Positions 6,574 to 14,772 of a DNA stretch of 39,456 bases are shown here, in pieces. The stretch covers positions 1 through 39,456 of IMG/VR virus record IMGVR_UViG_3300020274_000011; one strand, written 5' to 3'. Origin of the DNA: a virus. A program made the position numbers and the translations under genes. Positions within the stretch are counted from its first letter, which is position 1. Each line of letters starts with the position of its first letter. The notes beneath the pieces are model-generated. The model searched no databases, was not told the DNA's origin, and was given only the letters and a program-made list of their open reading frames with translations.

Positions 6574-9365
6574 TGGCAAAGGCAGCAGTACAAAAATCAT
6601 CGAAGATTAACTTTTACAAGTTTGTAAATGTTAAGGAACCGCCTTCTGATTTAGAGAAGAAAGATCCTGGCGAGTATGCGACAACGGTAAGTTTAAACAA
6701 AAGCACTGAAGCAATTAATAATTTAGGTGCCACTATCAATGGCATGGCAGGTATTGTTGCTGATCTAAAAAAGGTAGAACTAGAAAGACTTGAAGATTTA
6801 AACAAGAATAAACCTAAGATGGATCCCAAGTATGGGAAGACCAAGAAAGGTAGTATCATGGGCAAAGTTGCTAAAGGGATACTGAAAAAAGGTGGTGGAT
6901 TTCTTGAAGGACTCTTAGGATTACTGGGTAATCTATTCAAGGGATTGATTATTTTACCTGCTCTTAGTTGGTTATCAAAGGACGAAAATCAATCTAAAGT
7001 TGTAAAGATTATTGAAGTCATTGGTGCTATCGGTAAGTTTATATTTGACTGGGCAAAGTTTGGAATTACCCAGACTATTGACGGACTGTACATGTTACTG
7101 TCTGATGATACTTCTTGGTGGGAAAAAACTATTGGATTTGGTAAGGCAATCATAGGTATAGGTTCTCTATTCCTAGGTTTGCGTTGGTTAACTAATCCAG
7201 TTAAACTTGCAAAAGATATTACAACTGCAGCAAGAACACTAGTAAGAATTCTGACTAAAGGTGCTGGCCCACGCATGCCTGGAAGCAGAGGTGCTTCTTG
7301 GAAGAAACTAGCAGTAGGAGTAGGAGCAACTATCGTAAGCACGGTTGCTGTTAATCAGTTAACAAAATCAAGTGGGGACTCTGGAGATGGTGCTAACCCA
7401 TCTAATGATGATGACAAGAAAGAAGGGAAAGCAAAGGGTGGTATAGTTAAAGGATATTCTAAGGGTGGTTGGATTCAAGGTCCTCAGTCTGGATACCCTG
7501 TATCACTTGATGGTGGTAAATCTACAGCATTCATTGGTCATGGGACAGAGTATGTTTCTATGAAATCAGCAGGTGGACAAGCATTTGTCACACCGTATGA
7601 TACTCCTGCAACCCGTAAGAATCCTGGTTTGACTGCCATGAGACAGGCAGAGGCAAAGAGACTAGGTTATGCTGAAGGTGGAGAGGTAACGAGACAAGAA
7701 GGATGGGACAAATTCACTGAGTGGGGTAAGGAGAAGGGTGCAAAGTATCCGCAACTCGTCAGTGCTCAGTGGGCACTAGAAAGTGGATGGGGATCAGCTT
7801 TGTCTGCTAAAAACAATTTCTTTGGAATCAAAGCAACTGGTGGCGAATCTTCAGCAAATCAGAGAACTAGAGAAGTTATCAATGGTAAAGACGTTTATAT
7901 CAACGCTAACTTCAAAAACTTCGACACACCTCAGGATGCTGTTGGTCATCTTGTAACTCAGTGGTATAAAGATTACAAAGGATATAAAGGTGTCAACAAT
8001 GCGGGTAGTCCTAATGAAGCAGCAGCAATGCTGAAGTCTGAAGGTTATGCTACAGATCCTACTTACCCTAAGAAGTTGATCGAATTGATGCAATCGAAAG
8101 GTGTTAGCAGTGGTCCTGCATATATTAGTGGAGATAGCACTGGACGTACTGATAGTGGTGCAAGAAATAGAACTGAAGATGCCGAACAGGGAAACACGGG
8201 GTTCTTTGGAGGACTTGCCAATAAGTTCCTTAGTGCAATCAAAGGCATAGGACTCTTTGACGGTGGTGGTGAGTACGATCCGAAGACTGGACGACCTCTA
8301 GATACTCGAATGGAGAGGAGAAAAAAACAGTTCATGAAAATGAAGGAGATGGCAGCAGGTGGTGAACTTGGTAAATTGGGTGATAATACTCCTCTTGCTA
8401 ATGCAGCTAGAGGACAATGTACTACTGGTGTTATATTGACAGCAGAAAAAGTTGGAGCAAACATCGGACATCCAAGTGTCTATACCAGTAAAGATCGTAA
8501 TAACCCTAGGGGTCTGATGTCACAGGCAATCAATCGTTTTAAATGGGGATCCATTGAAGGTCTTGGTAAACCGTTTAAAATTAAATCTCCTTACGGAAAT
8601 GCAAATGTTAATGTGATGAATAAGGATGAATGGGCGAAGAGTGTTAAGGATAAAAAGATTCCCTCTGGTGCCTTGATCTTCACCACTAGGCATTCTAATT
8701 GGAACGCTGCTCGCAGTTCAAGTGGCAATGACTCTGCTATTGCTAAGAATGGTGGAATGAAACTTTGGAGTGGACACTGGCAGAATGGTCGTTATAAGGG
8801 AGTTGCTTCTGTGTATGGAGCAGGAACTACAGGAGTTGTTGCACTAACACACCCTGCCAATAATACACTTGGGTATGATGGTACTATTGATACTTCTTCA
8901 GCAGATGATACCACTAGTGGTTCTGACTCTGAGGGTGGTGGTGCTGCAAACAATACAGTAAAACTGATTAATACTTTGGGTCTTGGCAAACCCTCTAGTG
9001 CAAAGAGTATAGAAGAGAGAATGGGAGCAGGAGTTTCCAGTCAGTTTGGATCTGCTTCAAGCGGATCAGGAGCATTAACACAGGCAACTTCAGATAGAAA
9101 TGAATCAAGAAAACAATTCAAAGAAGGCGTAACTAATGCTGTAACTGCTGCAGCAACAACAGTGAGATCATCTAATGCTGCGACTGCTAATGCTGTCAAT
9201 CAAGCACAAGAAGGTCTAGCAGGTGCGTCAGGTGGTGGAGGAGGAGGTTCGACATCGGTAAATAGTTTACCTGGTGTAGGAACTGTAAATATGAATGGTG
9301 TGTTAAAAAGCACAGCATATGCTCTTAATTCCAACAACAACTTTATGAGAGGTCTTTTACGATGA
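6573..9365 (+). CDS. Tail hub/tape-measure-like protein with GH73 muramidase and possible CHAP-like domain
   Basis: This 930-residue protein shares its first 230 residues with the preceding gene. Residues 285-370 hold KGG(I/W) repeats and the FIGHGTEYV segment. Residues about 376-510 look like a FlgJ-type glucosaminidase (GH73): the likely catalytic Glu403 lies in SAQWALESGWG, followed by NNFFGIKA and a Tyr-Lys-Tyr-Lys-rich stretch. Such domains cut the glycan chain of peptidoglycan. Residues about 604-750 have GQC (Cys616), PSGALIF and SGHW (His735), which may be a papain-like CHAP/NlpC-type domain, less sure. A Gly/Ser linker precedes the end. It overlaps gp27 by ATGA. It may provide the lytic activity absent from the gp5 of this phage. 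Confidence 0.7.
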   Translation: MAKAAVQKSSKINFYKFVNVKEPPSDLEKKDPGEYATTVSLNKSTEAINNLGATINGMAGIVADLKKVELERLEDLNKNKPKMDPKYGKTKKGSIMGKVAKGILKKGGGFLEGLLGLLGNLFKGLIILPALSWLSKDENQSKVVKIIEVIGAIGKFIFDWAKFGITQTIDGLYMLLSDDTSWWEKTIGFGKAIIGIGSLFLGLRWLTNPVKLAKDITTAARTLVRILTKGAGPRMPGSRGASWKKLAVGVGATIVSTVAVNQLTKSSGDSGDGANPSNDDDKKEGKAKGGIVKGYSKGGWIQGPQSGYPVSLDGGKSTAFIGHGTEYVSMKSAGGQAFVTPYDTPATRKNPGLTAMRQAEAKRLGYAEGGEVTRQEGWDKFTEWGKEKGAKYPQLVSAQWALESGWGSALSAKNNFFGIKATGGESSANQRTREVINGKDVYINANFKNFDTPQDAVGHLVTQWYKDYKGYKGVNNAGSPNEAAAMLKSEGYATDPTYPKKLIELMQSKGVSSGPAYISGDSTGRTDSGARNRTEDAEQGNTGFFGGLANKFLSAIKGIGLFDGGGEYDPKTGRPLDTRMERRKKQFMKMKEMAAGGELGKLGDNTPLANAARGQCTTGVILTAEKVGANIGHPSVYTSKDRNNPRGLMSQAINRFKWGSIEGLGKPFKIKSPYGNANVNVMNKDEWAKSVKDKKIPSGALIFTTRHSNWNAARSSSGNDSAIAKNGGMKLWSGHWQNGRYKGVASVYGAGTTGVVALTHPANNTLGYDGTIDTSSADDTTSGSDSEGGGAANNTVKLINTLGLGKPSSAKSIEERMGAGVSSQFGSASSGSGALTQATSDRNESRKQFKEGVTNAVTAAATTVRSSNAATANAVNQAQEGLAGASGGGGGGSTSVNSLPGVGTVNMNGVLKSTAYALNSNNNFMRGLLR

Positions 9366-10762
9366 GTATTAAAAGAGTAAATGCGGGTGATTGTACTGTC
9401 ACAATTTCTCTTAAGAGAGATGGAGAAAAACTTACAACTAAAGATGGTGGATATAATTTAATCACCTTTCTCAAAACTTGGGAGATCTACGAGAGCATTG
9501 AGTCTGCAACAATCGAGGCAATGTTTATCTTTGAAGATAGTGCAGGTCTTTCAAATGTTTTTACTGGATCTGAACTGATTAGGTTTGAAGTTAAAGGAAG
9601 TGTTGTTACGAGAAAGTATTCTTTTAGATCATACAACATTAGTAGTAGAAGTAGAGTTACTCAAACTACTGATGCATTTATTATTCATGCATGTTCTGAT
9701 GAATATATTAAGAATGAAGCAGCAAATGTTTTTGGAAACTCAGAAGTAATCTTTAAAAAGACTGGTATTGAAGCAACTGATATTGTCAAAACATTAGTGG
9801 GAAACACTATGTTTCTTGGAAGTCCCAAAAAAGTATTTGCAGAGGATAGTTTAACCAAACATAAGTTTATAGCACCAAACTGGAGACCTTTAGATACAAT
9901 CTATTGGATTACCCAGAGAACAGTCAGAAAAAAGAAAACGGGTGGTAGTTATCAAAACGGGTACACATTCTTTGAAAATGCATTAGGTTATCACTTCAAA
10001 TCTATTGATGGTATGATTGATGATATCAATGATCAGGATGGTGATACCAAAACTGATGAAAAAACAGGTAAAACAAGATTGTATAGTTATTCTCTTTCTT
10101 TAAAGAGGGTAGGTAATGGAGCAACAGACCAGTATAAAATTGATACTGTATCATTCCCAGAGGAGAAAAACTTTTTGATGGGATTGAGGCATGGTGCGTG
10201 GTCAGGATACAGTGTGGGGTTTGATCCTGTAACAATCAATCAATCTAGATGGGGTGGTAAGAGTCCAGACTTAGCAGGAGCAAGTTTCAACTATAATATT
10301 AATGATATCTGGAAATCAATGTCACACTTGGGTGGAAAGAAGGCAGTCAACCCTGTGTCACGACTTGATAATGAAACCAAAAATCTTATTGACAACCCTA
10401 AGAGGGTACGTTATAGTATACTTCCAAACCAAATCTTCGATAAGAAGTGGTATAACTACATACCTGGTTTGAACAGAAGTTCCTCCAAAAATTATGAAGC
10501 ACTCGTAGAGTTGCAAGCATATCAATGGATGAGAATGGAATCACTAAAAAACACAAAACTACAAATCTCAATTCCTGGAAATCTGGACCTCTATGCAGGT
10601 TCTGGTATCGATGTTACCTTACCATCTACAGTAAAATCTGGTGATAAGATTAAGAGAGATAAGAGGTATAGTGGTCGTTACATGATTGTTACGATTGCTC
10701 ATAAAGGATCATCTGATACATTTTCTTCGGAAATGCTCCTCATGAAGGACGCTGTTAGTTGA
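9362..10762 (+). CDS. 27: Baseplate hub protein gp27
   Basis: The 466-residue product resembles the T4 gp27 hub family, a trimer that links the gp5 spike to the tail tube. Supporting segments are the N-terminal strand pair around LITFLKTWEIYESIESATIEAMF, a loading-type domain with FIIHACSDEYIKNEA, and FIAPNWRPLDTIYWITQRT, which matches the F-x-P-x-x-P-x-x-x-I-x-W-L/I pattern of phage hub proteins. The C-terminal DVTLPSTVKSGDKIKRDKRY followed by GRYMIVTIAHK is the usual ending of the fold. The gene overlaps the lytic tape-measure-like protein by ATGA and is followed by a late promoter and two metabolic genes before gp5. Confidence 0.78.
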   Translation: MSIKRVNAGDCTVTISLKRDGEKLTTKDGGYNLITFLKTWEIYESIESATIEAMFIFEDSAGLSNVFTGSELIRFEVKGSVVTRKYSFRSYNISSRSRVTQTTDAFIIHACSDEYIKNEAANVFGNSEVIFKKTGIEATDIVKTLVGNTMFLGSPKKVFAEDSLTKHKFIAPNWRPLDTIYWITQRTVRKKKTGGSYQNGYTFFENALGYHFKSIDGMIDDINDQDGDTKTDEKTGKTRLYSYSLSLKRVGNGATDQYKIDTVSFPEEKNFLMGLRHGAWSGYSVGFDPVTINQSRWGGKSPDLAGASFNYNINDIWKSMSHLGGKKAVNPVSRLDNETKNLIDNPKRVRYSILPNQIFDKKWYNYIPGLNRSSSKNYEALVELQAYQWMRMESLKNTKLQISIPGNLDLYAGSGIDVTLPSTVKSGDKIKRDKRYSGRYMIVTIAHKGSSDTFSSEMLLMKDAVS

Positions 10763-10768
10763 TAAATA
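10761..10768 (+). promoter_or_regulatory. Late promoter -10 element (GATAAATA) for CP12-CpeT
   Basis: GATAAATA partly overlaps the gp27 stop (TGA at 10760-10762) and lies 24 bases before the CP12 ATG. The metabolic pair thus has its own late-type start. Confidence 0.5.
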
Positions 10769-10792
10769 GTTTTGTACTACTAAGGTACTAAC

Positions 10793-11020
10793 ATGAAAAC
10801 ACTAGAAGAACACATCCAAAAAGATCAAGACATCCTAGACAATCCGATGACATCTCCTGCATCTCGCAGACACATTACTGAAGAGTTGCATGAGTTAGAA
10901 GTTTATGCTCATAATCATCGCCACGAGATTGCAGAGGGTGATCACCATGATCCAACTGCGCTTGAACTATTTTGTGAAGTGCATCCTGACGAACCAGAAT
11001 GCCTAATCTATGACGATTGA
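10793..11020 (+). CDS. cp12: CP12-like Calvin cycle regulator
   Basis: The 75-residue protein ends in ELFCEVHPDEPECLIYDD, which fits the C-terminal signature of CP12 (C-x8-C followed by x-x-Y-D-D; here Cys61 and Cys70). In cyanobacteria this end inserts into glyceraldehyde-3-phosphate dehydrogenase and, with phosphoribulokinase, shuts down the Calvin cycle when oxidised. Cyanophages are known to carry CP12 and are thought to divert carbon to the pentose phosphate pathway. The N-terminal half is helical and charged (EEHIQKDQDIL, ITEELHELEVYAHNH). The usual N-terminal Cys pair and the AWD-VEEL core of host CP12 are absent, and the normal Arg after the second Cys is Leu. It overlaps CpeT by 11 bases. 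Confidence 0.8.
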   Translation: MKTLEEHIQKDQDILDNPMTSPASRRHITEELHELEVYAHNHRHEIAEGDHHDPTALELFCEVHPDEPECLIYDD

Positions 11021-11459
11021 GTCTTACCTTTTAGGACTCTGGAATAACATAGCACAAGCACAAGCGAATCCCCATGCCTATGCATCAATTTACATGCATT
11101 GGCAAGAGATAGAAGGGGGTTTTCAGTCTCAAAATTACTATAGAGTTGACGGTCCAAGTAAACCATATAGAAAAAGATATCACAAGAAGGTAATAATATC
11201 AGACACTGAAGTATTAATAGAGAATTACGATTTAGAGTGGACAAAATCTGAAGAGTGTGGTATGCTGTTTACATTTGATGGTAACGCATGGCACGGTTCT
11301 GTAGTGGGAAATTGTATTGCTAATGGAGTTGAAATCAAATCACAGATGTCACTCTTCGGTGACAAGTTACATAGTTGTGACCAAGGGTATGTTGATGGTA
11401 AGATGATCTGGGGTAGTAAAGAAACCTATAAGTTTGTCAAAACCAAAATCGCCTTTTAG
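11010..11459 (+). CDS. cpeT: CpeT/CpcT-like phycobiliprotein lyase
   Basis: The 149-residue protein shows the order of motifs of the CpcT/CpeT chromophore lyase family: the N-terminal LGLWNNIAQAQANPHAY, QNYYRVDG (41-48) followed by PYRKR (52-56), ENYDL (71-75), a Cys83 after the central loop, GNCI (100-103), the strand VEIKSQMSLF, DQGYV (124-128) and WGS (134-136) with FVK after it. The family folds as a lipocalin-like barrel and helps attach bilins to phycobiliprotein cysteines. Cyanophage versions are known and shorter than host ones. It shares 11 bases with CP12, so both are likely expressed together late in infection to adjust host metabolism and pigments. Confidence 0.85.
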   Translation: MTIESYLLGLWNNIAQAQANPHAYASIYMHWQEIEGGFQSQNYYRVDGPSKPYRKRYHKKVIISDTEVLIENYDLEWTKSEECGMLFTFDGNAWHGSVVGNCIANGVEIKSQMSLFGDKLHSCDQGYVDGKMIWGSKETYKFVKTKIAF

Positions 11460-11497
11460 TTTCAAAAATCGGGGCAAAAAAATCCCGCCAAAATTTT

Positions 11498-11513
11498 AAC
11501 CTCCAAGGTTTTT
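11498..11513 (+). terminator. Weak terminator-like hairpin after CpeT
   Basis: AACCT-CCA-AGGTT is a 5-bp stem with a 3-base loop that runs straight into a short T run (11509-11513). It lies between the CpeT stop and the gp5 promoter. An alternative CGGG/CCCG pairing lies at 11470-11487. Short stem, so only a possibility. Confidence 0.35.
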
Positions 11514-11514
11514 C

Positions 11515-11522
11515 CATAAATA
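11515..11522 (+). promoter_or_regulatory. Late promoter -10 element (CATAAATA) for gp5
   Basis: CATAAATA ends 19 bases before the gp5 ATG at 11542, directly downstream of the weak hairpin. Confidence 0.6.
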
Positions 11523-11541
11523 ATCAAAAATCTCAAGATAG

Positions 11542-14067
11542 ATGAACACAGTTGAAGGGATTCTCAATGAACCTACAGTAAATTTCGTTGGTAAAGACGG
11601 ATTTTATTGGTGGGTTGGAGAAGTTGAAGACAATGAAGACCCGATGGAACTCGGTCGGTGTAAGGTTCGTGTGCTCGGATATTACACTAATGTGAGAGGT
11701 GGTACGGTTGCTGACTTACCTACAGACGAATTACCATGGGCAACAGTATTACAACATACTTCTCAGGCAGGTAATGATGGTCAGGGTGAGAGTGCAGGAC
11801 AACTTCAACCTGGTGCGATTGTTATGGGATTCTTCATGGATGGAGAATCTGCTCAAATGCCGATTGTTATTGGTGTTTTGCGTATTCAAAAAAGTCTTGC
11901 GAGTGGTAAAAAGCATCAATTCACCTTAACAGGTGAAGCAATGGAAGGTCCTCAGGTGAACCCTGCACTTAGAAGGACTGCAGATCCTAATAGTAATAAA
12001 GTCAATAATAAGGAGAATGCTTCTGGATCAAATGCTGTAAAAAATCCTGGAAGTAAAGTATCACCAGAACCTGCAGGTCCAGGATCACCTAATAATATAG
12101 GTGTACACCTCCCAGGATCCTCTGGTAATCCAACAAAACCAAGATCACCTAGTAAACCAATCCCTACTGCAAATGGTGTAGGTGGACCATGGAAATCTGT
12201 AGAAGCAAAATTAAACTACCTGTTGGAGGATATTGCTGATACAGCAGGTACACTGATTGCAACAGAAGATGGAGATTTTCTTGACATTGTATCAGGTAAA
12301 GTTGTAACTATTGAGAAACTTACAGCAAAACTACAAAATTTCTTGGGTGCAATCTTCACTCAAATCATCTCTGCGATTAGAGAATCAACATCAGCACTTG
12401 CTGAAAAGTTGGGTGGTCTACTAGACTTTTCCAAACTTGCACCAGGAGTTCCATTTTTACAAATGGGGTTGATTCAAACTGCGGTACAACAGATTTTATC
12501 ACAACTCTGTATCTTTGATAGTCAAATTACTAGTTTTATTTCAGATCCTGTTGGATCTATCACTGGTTTAATTTCGGGAATGTTAGAGGGTGCTATCAGT
12601 AAAGCAGAAATGGTAATGCAAGGTGTGCAAGAAACCATTGATAGTATCGTATGTAATGTACAAAAAGTTCTTAATGATCTTAAAAAGGTAATTTCTGCTG
12701 TAAAAACAACAGTTAGTGCAGTCAGCGGTGCACAAGACATCATCAACAACTGGGAAAAAGGTTCTGGTATCTTTGATGCAGGAAATGACTTCTTTCAAAA
12801 CGGACTTACTGGTCTTTCGGGTCTCCTTTCTCTATTCGTTAAGTTTCTTGGTGGTGGATGCGATAGAAAACCTGATGGAGGTGCTGATAGTCATGGTTAC
12901 TTCCCATTATTCGGTGTTACCAACTGTAGTGACGAAGAATTAGAAAATATCAATAAAATTCGAGGTAGTAATAGAGGAAGTTGTGAAGGTGATAGTGCTG
13001 CAGGTGGTATTCTTGATCAAATCTTTACAAAAGCAGATCCATATCTACAAGTAGCAAAAACATTTGTTGATGGTTCATTTGATCACCATGTAGGAACCCC
13101 AGGTCGTCAGGCACATGTCATGAAGGAACCTAGTGGAACTACTCACTCTTCTTATAACATCAATAACAACACTTTTGCAGAGTGGACATTTCTGAAAAAA
13201 CTTAGAGAAAGTAATGCAGACATTTCAGAGGCAGAGGTAGAAAAGAAACTTGAAGCATATAAAAAGACTAACCGAGGTAATACTAAAGATGATACTGGTA
13301 ACTTAGTTGCCGATCACTCTAGTTACGCAGGAAATCACACCGTAGATGTTATGGGTGACGATTGTACAACTGTAGATGGTGATACTGTTCTAAACGTAGA
13401 AGGTGATTATCGTCTGAAGATTACTGGTGACTGCCATCTTGAAGTTGGTGGAGGTTTCTTCCTCAACGCATCTGGCGCACCTAAAACAGTAGATAAAAAC
13501 GGTAAGAAAAAGAGCAGCAAGATTCAGAAACACACAATTTCATTTAACTCAGATGTAGATGTTAAAACTGCGGGTGCTGCTTTAACATTGCAAGGAGCAG
13601 AATTTAGTAATGGTGCTAATAATACTAAGTTTACTGGATCTATCTATGAAAACTCATGTAAACTTCAAAAGATGAGTGGTAATGAACTTGTATTGTCTGG
13701 TAATAGTGTTATCAACCTTGCGACTCCTGTGTTAAACCAGATGATCAATACTGATCCAACATCAACGATTGCTGCACCAGGAGTTTTTACTACTTGTTTT
13801 GGAGACATTACAACTAAACAATTTCCCTCTAAGACTAGACCAGTTCCGACTAATACCCTATTGAATGAACTTGGTCCTGTAACGGTGACTTCTGGAGCAC
13901 CAGGTTATAATAATGTAGTGACTACAGGTATATTCAATGTTAATGTTAAAGCAGGTGCTATGACAATGGCATGCACCACTGCAGCATCTATCACATCAGG
14001 TGCTGCCATGACCCTGAAGGCAGGTGCAGTTATGAAACTGACTGGTAGCAATATCTACCTAAATTGA
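11542..14067 (+). CDS. 5: Baseplate hub/spike protein gp5 (no lysozyme domain seen)
   Basis: The 841-residue protein has an N-terminal OB-fold-like region (residues 15-115: GFYWWVGEVEDNEDP, GRCKVRVLGYYT, LPWATVL, GAIVMGFFMDG, PIVIGVLR), as in gp5/VgrG spike proteins. A Pro/Gly/Ser linker follows (about 135-215), then a long helical and hydrophobic middle (about 220-440). From about residue 590 there are short repeated strands typical of the spike beta-helix (HTVDVMGDDCTTVDGDTVLN, then MTMACTTAASITSGAAMTLKAGA near the end). T4 gp5 carries a GH24 lysozyme between OB-fold and helix; I see no such domain here. The cell-wall activity may instead be in the protein encoded at 6573-9365. Confidence 0.8.
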   Translation: MNTVEGILNEPTVNFVGKDGFYWWVGEVEDNEDPMELGRCKVRVLGYYTNVRGGTVADLPTDELPWATVLQHTSQAGNDGQGESAGQLQPGAIVMGFFMDGESAQMPIVIGVLRIQKSLASGKKHQFTLTGEAMEGPQVNPALRRTADPNSNKVNNKENASGSNAVKNPGSKVSPEPAGPGSPNNIGVHLPGSSGNPTKPRSPSKPIPTANGVGGPWKSVEAKLNYLLEDIADTAGTLIATEDGDFLDIVSGKVVTIEKLTAKLQNFLGAIFTQIISAIRESTSALAEKLGGLLDFSKLAPGVPFLQMGLIQTAVQQILSQLCIFDSQITSFISDPVGSITGLISGMLEGAISKAEMVMQGVQETIDSIVCNVQKVLNDLKKVISAVKTTVSAVSGAQDIINNWEKGSGIFDAGNDFFQNGLTGLSGLLSLFVKFLGGGCDRKPDGGADSHGYFPLFGVTNCSDEELENINKIRGSNRGSCEGDSAAGGILDQIFTKADPYLQVAKTFVDGSFDHHVGTPGRQAHVMKEPSGTTHSSYNINNNTFAEWTFLKKLRESNADISEAEVEKKLEAYKKTNRGNTKDDTGNLVADHSSYAGNHTVDVMGDDCTTVDGDTVLNVEGDYRLKITGDCHLEVGGGFFLNASGAPKTVDKNGKKKSSKIQKHTISFNSDVDVKTAGAALTLQGAEFSNGANNTKFTGSIYENSCKLQKMSGNELVLSGNSVINLATPVLNQMINTDPTSTIAAPGVFTTCFGDITTKQFPSKTRPVPTNTLLNELGPVTVTSGAPGYNNVVTTGIFNVNVKAGAMTMACTTAASITSGAAMTLKAGAVMKLTGSNIYLN

Positions 14068-14068
14068 C

Positions 14069-14097
14069 TTGACAGGGGTCTAAGGGTCTGTTATACT
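14069..14097 (+). promoter_or_regulatory. Sigma70-type promoter (TTGACA-N17-TATACT)
   Basis: TTGACA at 14069-14074 and TATACT at 14092-14097 are separated by exactly 17 bases, nearly the full bacterial consensus. It begins just after the gp5 stop and leads into the small-ORF island. Similar promoters lie at 34365 and 37821. Confidence 0.8.
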
Positions 14098-14116
14098 ACA
14101 TAGGTACAGGAGAATT

Positions 14117-14314
14117 ATGAACGACACTTGGTTGGAACATGTCTTTGTCAATTTTTCCAAAAGGTCTGTGAAACTCATGGACAACGAGGGATTTGACAGG
14201 ACTATCGAGTGGCAATGGAATAAGGAAGGTGCTGAGGGTTTTGCAGAAATCATCAGTGCTATTCAAGACACCGTTGACCATGACATGATCACTTACTGTT
14301 TTGCTGAACAATGA
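14117..14314 (+). CDS. Small hypothetical protein (65 aa)
   Basis: First gene after the sigma70-type promoter, with a clear AGGAGA ribosome site seven bases before its ATG. The product is acidic and soluble, with Trp-rich patches (MNDTWLEHVFVNF, IEWQWNKEG) and a C-terminal helix (FAEIISAIQDTVDHDM). Its TGA stop overlaps the start of the next gene (ATGA). I do not recognise the family. Position suggests early-type expression, unlike the late genes on either side. Confidence 0.7.
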   Translation: MNDTWLEHVFVNFSKRSVKLMDNEGFDRTIEWQWNKEGAEGFAEIISAIQDTVDHDMITYCFAEQ

Positions 14315-14535
14315 TTGGACCTATTGGAATTACTTTGCGTCAAGCAGAAGATCACTTCGACTTTATTATGGATCTTTGTGAAACGCAACGTGTTTGTTGG
14401 AAAATCACTCGTCCTGACGGGAAGTCTGCTATGATGGTTCCTGTAAATGAGGTACCACCAGTTCCCGAAGAAATTCAAGATCAAGTTGAAGAATTCCGAA
14501 AATCATTCATGGAGGCACCAGGATTAAGTGAATAA
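14311..14535 (+). CDS. Small hypothetical protein (74 aa)
   Basis: Starts at the ATGA overlap with the previous gene. The protein reads as a mixed alpha/beta fold (GITLRQAEDHFDFIMDLCET, then WKITRPDGKSAMMVPV, then an acidic helix EEIQDQVEEFRKSF). No family was recognised. Its end overlaps a possible GTG-started membrane peptide by eight bases. Transcription is most likely from the promoter at 14069. Confidence 0.65.
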   Translation: MIGPIGITLRQAEDHFDFIMDLCETQRVCWKITRPDGKSAMMVPVNEVPPVPEEIQDQVEEFRKSFMEAPGLSE

Positions 14536-14611
14536 CATAGGATTAGAAATCGTATTCTGGACAGTTCTAGGAGTATACATTCTCGCAAAGTTGGGAGTGT
14601 TTAAGAAATGA
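14528..14611 (+). CDS. Possible 27-residue single-span membrane peptide
   Basis: GTG at 14528 with AGGA eight bases upstream opens a 27-codon frame encoding a short polar start, one hydrophobic span (IVFWTVLGVYILAKLGVF) and two lysines at the end. This topology suggests an inner-membrane micropeptide with its C-terminus on the positive-inside side. Its TGA overlaps the next ATG (ATGA), the linkage used throughout this chain, which supports translation. It resembles in size the small single-helix subunits of photosynthetic complexes, but there is no sequence match I can name. Confidence 0.5.
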   Translation: MNNIGLEIVFWTVLGVYILAKLGVFKK

Positions 14612-14772
14612 ATTGTTGGTCATGCGGTTTCCCAAATCTTATTTGGGGTGGAGATAATGAATGCCCCGAAGATTTTGAGTACGAGATAGAAACTAATCTA
14701 ACTTGTCCTCGTTGTGAAGCATTTGTTCTTGTTTATCATCAGTTAAAACCAGAATATGAGACCAGAGACTAG
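14608..14772 (+). CDS. Small zinc-ribbon protein (54 aa)
   Basis: The 54-residue product has paired cysteines: C-x2-C at residues 3-6 (NCWSCGFP) and C-x2-C at 33-36 (TCPRCEAF), a zinc-ribbon layout, with a further Cys at 19. The middle is acidic (ECPEDFEYEIET). It starts at an ATGA overlap with the membrane peptide and runs 17 bases into the next gene. Small ribbons of this type are common in phage early regions, where they may bind nucleic acid or host proteins. No specific family can be given. Confidence 0.65.
   Translation: MNCWSCGFPNLIWGGDNECPEDFEYEIETNLTCPRCEAFVLVYHQLKPEYETRD

Noticed and set aside
8063-8464. Minus-strand ORF of 133 codons opposite the muramidase-containing gene
   Set aside because: It lies entirely opposite recognised protein domains and has no start signals; a shadow frame.
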